Of a stretch of DNA of 64,000 nucleotides, positions 6,816 to 14,721 are shown piece by piece. The position numbers and the translations under genes were made by a program. Source of the DNA: Paractinoplanes maris (lineage in GTDB: Bacteria > Actinomycetota > Actinomycetes > Mycobacteriales > Micromonosporaceae); assembly GCF_023544465.1 (NCBI RefSeq), contig NZ_JALPVL010000019.1, positions 62,001-126,000 of the forward strand. Reading direction: 5' to 3'. The notes under the pieces are model-generated. The model was given only the letters and a program-made list of their open reading frames with translations. It was not told the DNA's origin and ran no database searches. Every line of letters starts with the position of its first letter. Position 1 is the stretch's first letter.

Positions 6816-9298
6816 AGGCCCACCCTCGTCACGTGCGCGGTCCGCGCGTCCTTGTGCACCTCGAAGCGCACCGGCACCCGCTCGGCCAGTGCGTTGACAT
6901 GGGTCACCACGCCGACCATCCGGTCACCGCGGGCGGCCAGATTCTCGAGCGTGGCCGCGACCACGTCGAGGGTGGCCGCGTCGAGTGTGCCGAAGCCCTC
7001 GTCGAGCACGATCGACTCCAGGCTGGCGGCCGTGGTCGACATGCCGGCCAGCTGCTCGGAGAGGGCGAGCGCCAAGGCCAGCGAGGCCTGGAACGTCTCG
7101 CCGCCGGAGAGCGTGCGCACGCCGCGCCGCAGCCCGGCGTCGTGATGGTCGATCACGGAGAACTCGCCCTTGTCGTGGATCAGGTCGTACTGCCCGCCGG
7201 TCAGCTCACGCAGGATCCGGGACGCCCCGTCGACGAGCAGGTCGAGCGCCTCCTCGAGCAGCCACCGCTCGAAGTTGTTGGCCCGCAGGTGCCCGGCCAG
7301 GGCCTTGGCCACCCGCATCTCGCGTTGCAGCGACATCCGCTGCTCAGTCAGCTCGTGAGCCTGTTGGCGCCGGTCGACCAGCCGCCGCAGGGCCGCCTCG
7401 GAGCGTTCGGCGGTGACGGCGGCCGCGCGGATCAGAGCGTCCTCCTCGGAGGCGGGCGTGGCCACCCCGGCCGCGGTGAAGAGCGTCCCGATCTCGTGCA
7501 GGGCCGCGACGGTCACCCGGTGGGCCGCGGCCACCGACTGCTCGGCCTCGTCGCGGGCGGTGGCGCGTTCGACGGCCAGCCCGGCGGCCCACGAGACCAG
7601 CAGGGCCCACGCGCCGGCCAGGTCTTCGCGGTCGGCGGGCGGCGGCGAGAAGCGCGCGACCTGATCGCGGACGGTGTCGAACTCGCGCCAGGCGGAGCGC
7701 TGGCGCTCCTCGGCGGCGATCACCGCGGCCTGCGCCTGCCGGTTGGCCGACCGGGCCGTGCGCACGGCCGCGCCCGCCCGGTCGAGCAGCTTCTGCAGCC
7801 TCTCGATCTCGCCCAGCTGCCGGCGCAGCGCGTCGGCACCGGGCGCCTCGGCCACGGCCAGCCGCGCCTCGGCCAGCCGCGACAGGTGGTGCTCGTGCTG
7901 CGCGCGCTTGCGTTCCAGGTTGCTCTCGAGCTTGCGGGCGATCGCGTCCTTCTGCTGCCAGGCCTTCTCGGCGATCTCGGCGGCAGCCCGGGCGGCCTTG
8001 CCGGTGGTCTCGGCCGCCCGCACGGCGGACTCCTCGGGCACCGGCGGCACCGTGGTCACGGTCTGCTCGCACACCGGGCAGTGGTCGCCGGCGGCCAGGT
8101 GGGCGCGCAGGGCGGCGGCCCGGTCGATGCGCTGCGCCTCGGTGTAGTCGAGCCGCGCCTGCTCGAGCAGCTGGATCGCGCCGAGGTGGGCGCTGTGGGC
8201 GATCTCGGCCGAGGCCGCGGCGTCCTTGTGTTCCACCTCGGCCACGGACACCTCGCCCGCGAACCACTCGGCCTGCCCGATCAGCTTCTCCAGCTCGGCC
8301 TGCCGGTCGAGCATCAGATTGAGCGACCCGGCGTCGCCGGCCGCGGCGAGCTCACCCCGGATCTTTTCCTCCTTCTCCTCCGCGGCGCGCACTTCATCGG
8401 CGGTCTCGGCGGCGGTCGCTCTCGCCGCGGCGGTCACGCCGGCCGTTTCCACGCTTCCCGCGGGCGTACGGACGGAGGAGAGCAGCCGCACCTCGGCGTT
8501 CAGCGCATCGCGGGCGGAGGCGGCCTCGGCCTCGGCGGCGCGCTTGGCCCGCAGCCCGGGGACGGCCTGCTCGACGGCGGCGGTCAGCTCGCGCATGCGG
8601 GCGACGTGCTGCTCGGCCCCCTCGACCGCCTCGTCGGTGGCGTCGGCCAGCCCGGCCAGGCTCTGGTCGACCACGGCCAGCTTGCCCTCGGCGGTCTGGG
8701 ACCGGCCGGTGGCCCGGGTCTGCACCTCTTCGTAGACGTGCAGGCCGAGCAGGTTGACCAGGATCTGCTGCCGGGTGGCCGGCTTGGCGTGCAGGAAATC
8801 GGCGAACTGGCCCTGCGGCAGCACGACACAGCTGGTGAACTGCTCGAACGGCAGGCCGACGGCGTCGAGCACCGCCCCGTCCATCTCGGCTGGGGTGCCG
8901 GCCAGCACCTCGCCCAGGTCGTCGAGATCCATGCCGGTGTCGAGCTTGGACACGTCGAACCCGGTCGGCATGAGCTGAAGCCCGGCGCCCGCGGTCTTGA
9001 CGTTGCCGCGGCCGTCGCGCCGCACGACGCGGGTGGCCACATAGCGGTCGCCGGCCGACTCGAAGACCAGCCGCACCCGGGCCTCGGTGGCCGAGGGAGC
9101 CAGCGCGTTGCCGATGCCGCGGGTGCCACCCCAGCGCGGGACGGTGCCGTAGAGCGCGAACGTGATCGCATCGAGAACCGTCGACTTGCCCGAGCCGGTC
9201 GGCCCGACCAGCGCGAAGTAGTCGGCATCGGTGAAGTCGACGGTGGTCTCGTCCCGGAAGACCGTGAACCCGGCCATGTCCAACCTGATAGGTCTCAT
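6812..9298 (-). CDS. sbcC: SbcC exonuclease subunit (Rad50-type SMC ATPase)
   Basis: 828 residues, short for SbcC (about 1000 in E. coli). The Walker A motif is GPTGSGKST at 32-40 and the Q-loop is LPQGQFADFL at 160-169. Long Ala/Glu/Arg-rich coiled coils flank the zinc hook CPVC at 407-410. The signature is LSGGETFQASLALALALSE near residue 735 and Walker B is IVLDEGFGTLD shortly after. With SbcD it forms the Mre11-Rad50-like complex that opens hairpins and trims blocked ends. Both ends overlap neighbours by four bases (sbcD upstream, nurA downstream), so the genes are translationally coupled. Confidence 0.97.
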   Translation of the reverse strand: MRPIRLDMAGFTVFRDETTVDFTDADYFALVGPTGSGKSTVLDAITFALYGTVPRWGGTRGIGNALAPSATEARVRLVFESAGDRYVATRVVRRDGRGNVKTAGAGLQLMPTGFDVSKLDTGMDLDDLGEVLAGTPAEMDGAVLDAVGLPFEQFTSCVVLPQGQFADFLHAKPATRQQILVNLLGLHVYEEVQTRATGRSQTAEGKLAVVDQSLAGLADATDEAVEGAEQHVARMRELTAAVEQAVPGLRAKRAAEAEAASARDALNAEVRLLSSVRTPAGSVETAGVTAAARATAAETADEVRAAEEKEEKIRGELAAAGDAGSLNLMLDRQAELEKLIGQAEWFAGEVSVAEVEHKDAAASAEIAHSAHLGAIQLLEQARLDYTEAQRIDRAAALRAHLAAGDHCPVCEQTVTTVPPVPEESAVRAAETTGKAARAAAEIAEKAWQQKDAIARKLESNLERKRAQHEHHLSRLAEARLAVAEAPGADALRRQLGEIERLQKLLDRAGAAVRTARSANRQAQAAVIAAEERQRSAWREFDTVRDQVARFSPPPADREDLAGAWALLVSWAAGLAVERATARDEAEQSVAAAHRVTVAALHEIGTLFTAAGVATPASEEDALIRAAAVTAERSEAALRRLVDRRQQAHELTEQRMSLQREMRVAKALAGHLRANNFERWLLEEALDLLVDGASRILRELTGGQYDLIHDKGEFSVIDHHDAGLRRGVRTLSGGETFQASLALALALSEQLAGMSTTAASLESIVLDEGFGTLDAATLDVVAATLENLAARGDRMVGVVTHVNALAERVPVRFEVHKDARTAHVTRVGL

Positions 9299-10446
9299 GA
9301 GCTGGAACTCACCTCGTCGTACAACTCGTCGAAGAGCTCGCGGACGCCGTCCTCGGCGTTCTCGCGACTGTCCAGGTAGTCACCGAAGAGCTCGCGTGGT
9401 GACCGACCGGCTCGCTGTGCCATCCGCTCCCCTGCCCGCTGCGGCATCATCTCGGGGTCGATGCGCACCTCGAGGGCGTTGGGCAGCAACTCCTGCACGT
9501 CCTCGCGGAGGCCGACCCGTGGCTTCTCGCGCACCAGGACACGCAGCCAGGCATCCGGAAGGTTCACCGTCGCGAGCTGTTCGAGGGTGCCGCGCACCGT
9601 GCGCAGCGCGATCGCCGAGCTGATCGGCACGTCGCGCACCCGGGCCGCCTTGTCGGTGGCGACGTCGACGATCGCCACCGAGGACACGTTCTCCTCCTCG
9701 CCGAAGTCGACCGCGAGCGGGCTGCCGCTGTATCGGGTCGGGCAGGGGGCGATCACCTGCTGGGCGCGGTGGAGGTGGCCGAGCGCCACGTAGTGGGCGT
9801 TGCGCGGGAAGACCGTGGCCGGCACCGCGTACCCCATGATCGTGTGGGCCTCGCGCTCACCGCCGCCGGCCGAGGCCCCGACGATGGTCAGGTGGGCGGT
9901 CAGCAGATTGACCACGCCGGGCTGGTCGAACTGGTCGCTGAGCCGCTCGATCAGCCGGGCGATGTGGTCGGCGTACGTCTGATTGGCCTCGGCCGCGGTC
10001 AGCTCGTACATCTCGGCGGCCCGGATCGCGTACCGCTGGGAGAGGAACGGCAGCGTCACCAGCTGCCATTTCTCGCCGCCGGCGGTCTCGCCTTTGATCA
10101 GCAGCTCGTCGGCGTTGTCGCGGACCGAGCCGCGCAACACGATGCCGGCCGCCTCGGCCCACGGGCGCAGGGCATCGAGGGCGGGCCCGTTGTCGTGGTT
10201 GCCGCCGATGGCGACCACCGTCGCGCCCGTCTTCTGCAGCGCGGACAGCGCACGGGTGACCACCCGCGTCGCGTCGGCCGTGGGGGCCGCGGTGTCGTAG
10301 AGGTCACCGGCGATGATCACCAGGTCGGGCTGCTCGGCCCGGGCGATCTCGACCACCTGGGCCAGCACGCGAATGTGTTCCTCATGCCGGCCGCGGCCCT
10401 TGAGAACCTTGCCGACGTGCCAGTCGGACGTGTGCAGGATGCGCAT
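9295..10446 (-). CDS. sbcD: SbcD exonuclease subunit (Mre11-type)
   Basis: 383 residues of a calcineurin-like phosphoesterase. Metal ligands are visible in order: D8 and H10 in HTSDWHVG, GDLYDTAAP near 47, GGNHDNGPAL near 91, TAHLTIVGA near 178 and GHLHRAQ near 230. The C-terminal capping region follows, ending in acidic residues and SSSS. It is the nuclease partner of SbcC. The start is nine bases after the herA stop, and the stop overlaps the sbcC ATG by four bases. Confidence 0.97.
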   Translation of the reverse strand: MRILHTSDWHVGKVLKGRGRHEEHIRVLAQVVEIARAEQPDLVIIAGDLYDTAAPTADATRVVTRALSALQKTGATVVAIGGNHDNGPALDALRPWAEAAGIVLRGSVRDNADELLIKGETAGGEKWQLVTLPFLSQRYAIRAAEMYELTAAEANQTYADHIARLIERLSDQFDQPGVVNLLTAHLTIVGASAGGGEREAHTIMGYAVPATVFPRNAHYVALGHLHRAQQVIAPCPTRYSGSPLAVDFGEEENVSSVAIVDVATDKAARVRDVPISSAIALRTVRGTLEQLATVNLPDAWLRVLVREKPRVGLREDVQELLPNALEVRIDPEMMPQRAGERMAQRAGRSPRELFGDYLDSRENAEDGVRELFDELYDEVSSSS

Positions 10447-10455
10447 GGGGAGACC

Positions 10456-12246
10456 TCAGAACGGGATGTCGTCGTCGGACGAACCGCCGCGGGTGCCCAC
10501 GACGGCGAACGGGTCGGCGCCCTGGACGATCGATTTCATCGTCTCGGCGGGCGGCGGGCCGGACTCGGACTTGCGGGTGGCCCAGGCCGGGAACGGGAAC
10601 TCCACACAGAGCGGCACCGGGATGTCGGGCTGGTTGACGAACATGGTGCCCGGCCGGGCCAGCAGGGCGCGCTGACGCATGGCCGGCGGGAGGAAACCGT
10701 ACTCCGGGCGGGCCGCCTCGGCCGGGTCGAGCCGGCCGACCACTCGGATCGCCGAGTTGGTCACGATGCGGCGCTCGACCTCGCTCGCGGTCTGCTGGGC
10801 ACCGATCAGGATGACCCCGAGCGACCGCCCACGCTCGGCGATGTCGAGCAGCACCTCCTTGATCGGCGAGGTGCCCTCGCGCGGGGCGTACTTGTTGAGC
10901 TCGTCGAGCACGACGAAGAGCAGCGGGCGGCCGGTGCCGGCCTTCTCCTTCTCCTCGAACTCGGTCTTGAGCGTCACACCGACCACGAACCGCTGGGCGC
11001 GGTCCGGCAGGTTGTGCAGGTCGACCACGGTGACCTGGGCCGACTCGGCCGTCTTGATCTGGTGGGGCCGGCGCTGGGCCAGGTCGCCGCGGATCAGCCG
11101 GGCCAGGTCGCGCTTGCTGCCGATCAGGCGGCGGGCGAACGCGTTGACCGTGCCCATGTTGATCGCGCTGCCGGCCCAGGTGGAGCGGGTCTCGTCATCG
11201 GTGAGCTGCTCGACGATGTGGTCGACCAGATCCCCGTACGAGCCGATGCGCCGGCCGTCGATGCTGATGCCACCCTCGGCCGGCACGGCGTAGCGGTTGA
11301 GGTGGGCGGTCACCGAGTGGACGACCATCGTGTACTGCTGGCGCTCGTCGTCGGCGTCGGCGAACACGTACGGCAGCAGGCGCTTGTCGCAGAATTCCTC
11401 GAGCGTCCAATAGAACGCGTCGACCCCGGTGAGCCGGCTGCTGACATCGGGCGAGCCGGACGAGTCGCCCGCCCGGGGCGGGGCATAGACCCGTACGTCG
11501 GAGAAGGGGGTCGCCGGCAGCTCGAGCAGCTTGTAATTGGCCCGGGTGGGCTCGTCGAGCTTGGTGTTGGGGTGGTCGAGGAAGAGCAGGTCCTCACCCT
11601 TGACGTTGAAGATCAGCGCGCGGGCGTTGGCGCCGTCGGCCCCGAGCTGGCCCGAGCGGAAGACCGAGTAGAGCAGGAAGGTCGCGAAGCTGGTCTTGGT
11701 GGCCACGCCGGAGATGCCGGAGATCGACACGTGGGCGCCGCGGGTGCCGTCGAGGAAGTCGGCGTTGAGGAAGACCGGCACGCCGTCGCGGCCGGTGCCC
11801 ATCGGGATGCGCCGCTCCATGCGGTCGAAGTGCAGCGCGGCGTCGCGGGCCTCACCGGTCGCCCGGTGGACGATCGCGCCCGGGGCGGGCGGCACGTAGA
11901 GCTCGGGGTCGACCCGGGTGGTGGTGATCTCGGCCGCCTCCTGCACCAGGGCGGGCAACGTGCCCTCGGCGATGGCGAAGACGTCCGAGTCGAACTGGGC
12001 GCCCTCGTGCCGCGCCCGCACCTGGGTCACCACGCCGGCGATCGTGACCGGTTCGCGGTCGGGCAGATCGCGCTTGGTGACCACGACATCATCGAGCTGC
12101 AGGTAGCTGCCCGGGGTCACGGCCGTCCAGAACTGCAGCGGCGTGGCATCGGCAGTGCCGAGCACGCGGCCGACGGGGTCATCGCCCGATTTGTCATTTT
12201 GTTTTCCGCCGCGGGGAAGCACAGCATCGTCTGACACGCCGATCAT
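10456..12246 (-). CDS. herA: HerA-like hexameric ATPase with SSB-type C-terminal tip
   Basis: 596 residues from the ATG at 12246; the longer frame to 12960 is antisense to the next gene. Residues about 35-120 look like the beta-rich HAS-barrel of HerA. The P-loop, about 177-185, reads GISGVATKT, with threonine where glycine normally precedes the lysine. Walker B is LLFVVLDELNKY (D448, E449), and IGAQQTASEV (481-490) is the sensor region typical of HerA/FtsK ATPases. Arg R497 or R505 could be the arginine finger. The last six residues are DDDIPF, identical to the tip of E. coli SSB. HerA pumps or unwinds DNA for NurA during end resection. It is first in the operon and is followed at nine bases by sbcD. 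Confidence 0.85.
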   Translation of the reverse strand: MIGVSDDAVLPRGGKQNDKSGDDPVGRVLGTADATPLQFWTAVTPGSYLQLDDVVVTKRDLPDREPVTIAGVVTQVRARHEGAQFDSDVFAIAEGTLPALVQEAAEITTTRVDPELYVPPAPGAIVHRATGEARDAALHFDRMERRIPMGTGRDGVPVFLNADFLDGTRGAHVSISGISGVATKTSFATFLLYSVFRSGQLGADGANARALIFNVKGEDLLFLDHPNTKLDEPTRANYKLLELPATPFSDVRVYAPPRAGDSSGSPDVSSRLTGVDAFYWTLEEFCDKRLLPYVFADADDERQQYTMVVHSVTAHLNRYAVPAEGGISIDGRRIGSYGDLVDHIVEQLTDDETRSTWAGSAINMGTVNAFARRLIGSKRDLARLIRGDLAQRRPHQIKTAESAQVTVVDLHNLPDRAQRFVVGVTLKTEFEEKEKAGTGRPLLFVVLDELNKYAPREGTSPIKEVLLDIAERGRSLGVILIGAQQTASEVERRIVTNSAIRVVGRLDPAEAARPEYGFLPPAMRQRALLARPGTMFVNQPDIPVPLCVEFPFPAWATRKSESGPPPAETMKSIVQGADPFAVVGTRGGSSDDDIPF

Positions 12247-12296
12247 CGTGCACCAGGGGTACGACAGAACCCACACCAGGCGTCTGTTGGCACGCG

Positions 12297-12337
12297 TTGT
12301 CCACAACTTCTGGTGGTCATACACAGAGTTATCCACA
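12297..12337 (+). promoter_or_regulatory. DnaA-box pair between herA and the divergent sigma gene
   Basis: TTGTCCACA (12297-12305), the actinobacterial DnaA box, and TTATCCACA (12329-12337), the classical box, lie in the same orientation 32 bp apart. A one-mismatch copy (TCATACACA, 12317-12325) sits between them. They lie 51 bases upstream of the herA ATG and could let DnaA act on the repair operon or titrate DnaA. No AT-rich unwinding region or dnaA/dnaN gene is present, so this is not an origin. Confidence 0.55.
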
Positions 12338-12438
12338 AGATCTTGCCGAGGCGACGGAGGCGCGCCCACAAACGAACCGATGTGAGCCGATCGGCCAAAG
12401 GCAGAGTGACGCCCCTCCACCCATGCGAAAGGGCCCGC

Positions 12439-13752
12439 ATGAGACCCACGGCCACCAGGCCCGCACTCACCGACGGCGACCTCATGCGGCTCTCGACCAC
12501 CGACCCCGAAGCGTTCGGTGCCGTGTTCGACCGGCACGCCGCGGCGATCCACCGCTACCTCTCCCGGCGGGCCGGCACCACACCGGCCGACGACCTCACG
12601 GCCGAGACGTTCCTCACCGCGTTCACGAGCCGGGCGACGTACGACCTGAGCCGGCCCGACGCCCTGCCGTGGCTCTACGGCATAGCGGCCAACCTGCTCC
12701 GCGGCCACCAGCGATCCGAGATCCGGCAGTACCGCGCGCTGGCCCGCACCGGCGTCGACCCCGCCCTGGCCGGCCCGGAGGACAGCGTGCCGGCCCAAGT
12801 CACCGCGGCCGAGCACGTCCGGGCCCTGGCCGGCGCGCTGGCCCGGCTCACCGCCGGCGAACGCGAGGTGCTGACCCTGGTGAGCCAGGCCCAGCTCAGC
12901 TATCCCGAGGTGGCCGAGGCGCTCGACATCCCGATCGGCACCGTCCGCTCCCGCTTGCACAGCGCCCGCAAGCGCATCCGCTCCGCCCTCCCCGCCTTCG
13001 CGGCGACCCTGACGGCGGTGGTTGCGGCGGTTGTGGTGCTCGTGCCGGTCCGCCGCCCGGACCCCGGCCCCGGGGCGGCCCAGGTGCTACGCCTGGCCGC
13101 TGCCGAGGCCCGCCGGTCTCCGGACCTGGCGGCGAGGCCCGATCAATTCGTCTACGCCCACAGCCGAGTCGCCCGAGGCGTGGTCACGCAGGATGCCGGG
13201 TCGGGCGCGGCGGTCTATCTGCCACCGGTGGAGCAGGACCGCCGGATCTGGGTGTCGGTCGACGGCAGCCGGGACGGCCTCGTGCGGCAAGGCGGCACGC
13301 CCGACACGCCGCTGCCCGGGTCCGAGGCCGGCCGCGCCTATGAGAGCCGGCTGCCGACCGAGCCGGTTGCCATGCGCGATTGGCTCTATCGCGACCCGAC
13401 CGGCGGCAGCGGCGACGATGTGCGGGCTTTCGACACGGTGGCCGACACGCTGCGGGAGCAGTACGTGTCACCGGCGTCGGTGGCGGCGATGTTCGAGGCG
13501 GCGGCGACCATCCCGGGCACGGAAGTGGTCCGCCAGGCCGACCTGGCCGGCCGCCGGGGCATCGCCGTCTCCCGCACCGGCGACGACGGTCTCCGGCACG
13601 ACCTGATCTTCGATTCCGGCACCTACCGCTTCCTCGGCGAGCGCCAGGTCGCCACCACCGGCGAGACCTCGCCTTATCCGAAGGGCGCGGTGATCGGATG
13701 GACCGCGTTGCTGCAGGTAGCGGTCGTCGACGAGGCCGGTCAGGTGCCCTGA
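12439..13752 (+). CDS. ECF sigma factor fused to a membrane-anchored CU044_5270-like domain
   Basis: 437 residues from the ATG at 12439, with AAAGGG upstream. Residues 1-175 are a complete ECF sigma factor: region 2 in FGAVFDRHAAAIHRYLSRRA and DDLTAETFLTAFTSR, region 4 in LTAGEREVLTLVSQAQLSYP and IPIGTVRSRLHSARKRIRSA. A transmembrane helix follows (FAATLTAVVAAVVVLVPV, about 180-200). The last 235 residues resemble the extracytoplasmic CU044_5270 family (YLPPVEQDRRIWVSVDGSRD, then VRQADLAGRRGIAVSR), normally a separate gene beside such sigma factors. As encoded, the sigma domain would be tethered to the membrane and would need cleavage or flexible tethering to act. The 3' end overlaps the convergent reductase by 13 bases. 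Confidence 0.85.
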   Translation: MRPTATRPALTDGDLMRLSTTDPEAFGAVFDRHAAAIHRYLSRRAGTTPADDLTAETFLTAFTSRATYDLSRPDALPWLYGIAANLLRGHQRSEIRQYRALARTGVDPALAGPEDSVPAQVTAAEHVRALAGALARLTAGEREVLTLVSQAQLSYPEVAEALDIPIGTVRSRLHSARKRIRSALPAFAATLTAVVAAVVVLVPVRRPDPGPGAAQVLRLAAAEARRSPDLAARPDQFVYAHSRVARGVVTQDAGSGAAVYLPPVEQDRRIWVSVDGSRDGLVRQGGTPDTPLPGSEAGRAYESRLPTEPVAMRDWLYRDPTGGSGDDVRAFDTVADTLREQYVSPASVAAMFEAAATIPGTEVVRQADLAGRRGIAVSRTGDDGLRHDLIFDSGTYRFLGERQVATTGETSPYPKGAVIGWTALLQVAVVDEAGQVP

Positions 13753-14456
13753 CGGGTGTAGCGGAGGAAAAGCATGTTCTCGAGCGTCAGGACGTGACGC
13801 AGGGACATCGGCCGCGGATCGGTGACGGCTCCGGACGAGATGCGGCCGGGGCCGCCGCCGACCAGCAGCGGTGAGACCGTCAGGCACAGCTCGTCGACCA
13901 GATCGGCGTCGAGCAGGGCGCCGAACAACTGCGGGCCGCCCTCGGAGAGCAACTGGGTCGCGCCCCGGGCGTGCAGCTCGCGGACCGCCGCGGCGCAGTC
14001 GACCTGGTCGTCACCGGCCACGATCACGTCGGCCACTCCGGTCAGGGCCGAGGGGTCGGCGCGGGTCGTCGTCACCACGATCGGGCGGATCGGCGCGTCC
14101 GAGAAGACCAGCTGGTCCGGGTCGAGGTTGAGCGAGCCCGAGACGATCACCATCAGCGGGAACTCGGGCAGACCGTGGGCCAGCCGCCATTCGCGCGCGG
14201 CGGGGGTCAGGCGCAACGCGTCGTAGTTCTCCGCCCGTACGGTCCCGGCAGCGACCACCAACGCGTCGCAGACCATCCGCAGCGAGTCGAAGATCTCTTT
14301 GTCGCCCGGGCCGTGCAGGCCCCCGGAGAGCCCGTCGACGGTGACCGCGCCGTCGGCACTGGCGATGAAGTTGACCCGCAGCGTAGGGGCCGGATTTCGC
14401 GGATACAGCTCGACCAGGCCATCGGCCGAGGACGGCCACGCGGGGAACCCGGTCAC
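13740..14456 (-). CDS. Pyrimidine reductase family protein (RibD C-terminal/DHFR-like fold)
   Basis: 238 residues from the GTG at 14456, whose GTGA overlaps the stop of the small upstream gene; an ATG further upstream reads through that gene's shadow and is unlikely. The fold is recognised from LRVNFIASADGAVTVDGLSG at the start, GPGDKEIFDSLRMVCDALVV, the NADPH-binding GTVRAENYDAL, and GATQLLSEGGPQLFGALLDA. It belongs to the RibD_C reductases that act on riboflavin or related pteridine/pyrimidine intermediates. No other riboflavin gene is in the window, so the substrate is open. Confidence 0.88.
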   Translation of the reverse strand: MTGFPAWPSSADGLVELYPRNPAPTLRVNFIASADGAVTVDGLSGGLHGPGDKEIFDSLRMVCDALVVAAGTVRAENYDALRLTPAAREWRLAHGLPEFPLMVIVSGSLNLDPDQLVFSDAPIRPIVVTTTRADPSALTGVADVIVAGDDQVDCAAAVRELHARGATQLLSEGGPQLFGALLDADLVDELCLTVSPLLVGGGPGRISSGAVTDPRPMSLRHVLTLENMLFLRYTRQGT

Positions 14457-14614
14457 GGGCCGGGCGGCCCGGTCACCGGCGGGATCGGCTCGACGGGCCG
14501 GTGCTGGCAGTCGCACCAGGAACCGCCGCGGCATTTGTCGTGCCGCCGCTCCCGGCAGGCCTCACAGATCACGGCTTGACCATACCGCTCGTACGCTGGT
14601 GTGATCCCCGACAT
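14453..14614 (-). CDS. Small Cys-rich zinc-binding protein coupled to the reductase
   Basis: 53 residues (MSGITPAYERYGQAV at the start). The core ICEACRERRHDKCRGG followed by SWCDCQHR gives CX2C, HX2C and CXCX1H spacing, enough for one or two zinc sites. Its stop overlaps the GTG start of the pyrimidine reductase (GTGA), so the two are made together. I have no function for it. Tight coupling suggests a partner or metal-carrying subunit of the reductase. The start at 14641 (MRRRVRHPR) is an alternative. Confidence 0.7.
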   Translation of the reverse strand: MSGITPAYERYGQAVICEACRERRHDKCRGGSWCDCQHRPVEPIPPVTGPPGP

Positions 14615-14721
14615 ACGCGGGTGCCGGACACGGCGCCGCAACCCCGGCGAAACGCCGAATTGGCAGGCTGGACGCCTACGGGGACGGTTCGCCGTGCCGT
14701 CCGCAGATCGGGAGGAGTCGC

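Noticed and set aside
6809..9379. 856-residue plus-strand open frame
   Set aside because: Antisense shadow of sbcC; composition is Gly/Leu/Val/Arg typical of complementary-strand frames in high-GC DNA.
9769..12234. 821-residue plus-strand open frame
   Set aside because: Antisense to herA and sbcD, which have clear motifs; no domain is readable in it.
12297..12337. Replication origin
   Set aside because: Only two good boxes, no AT-rich unwinding element and no dnaA, dnaN or gyr genes around.
12247..12960. Long N-terminal extension of the HerA-like frame
   Set aside because: It would run antisense through the divergent sigma factor gene and through the DnaA boxes; the ATG at 12246 fits family length.
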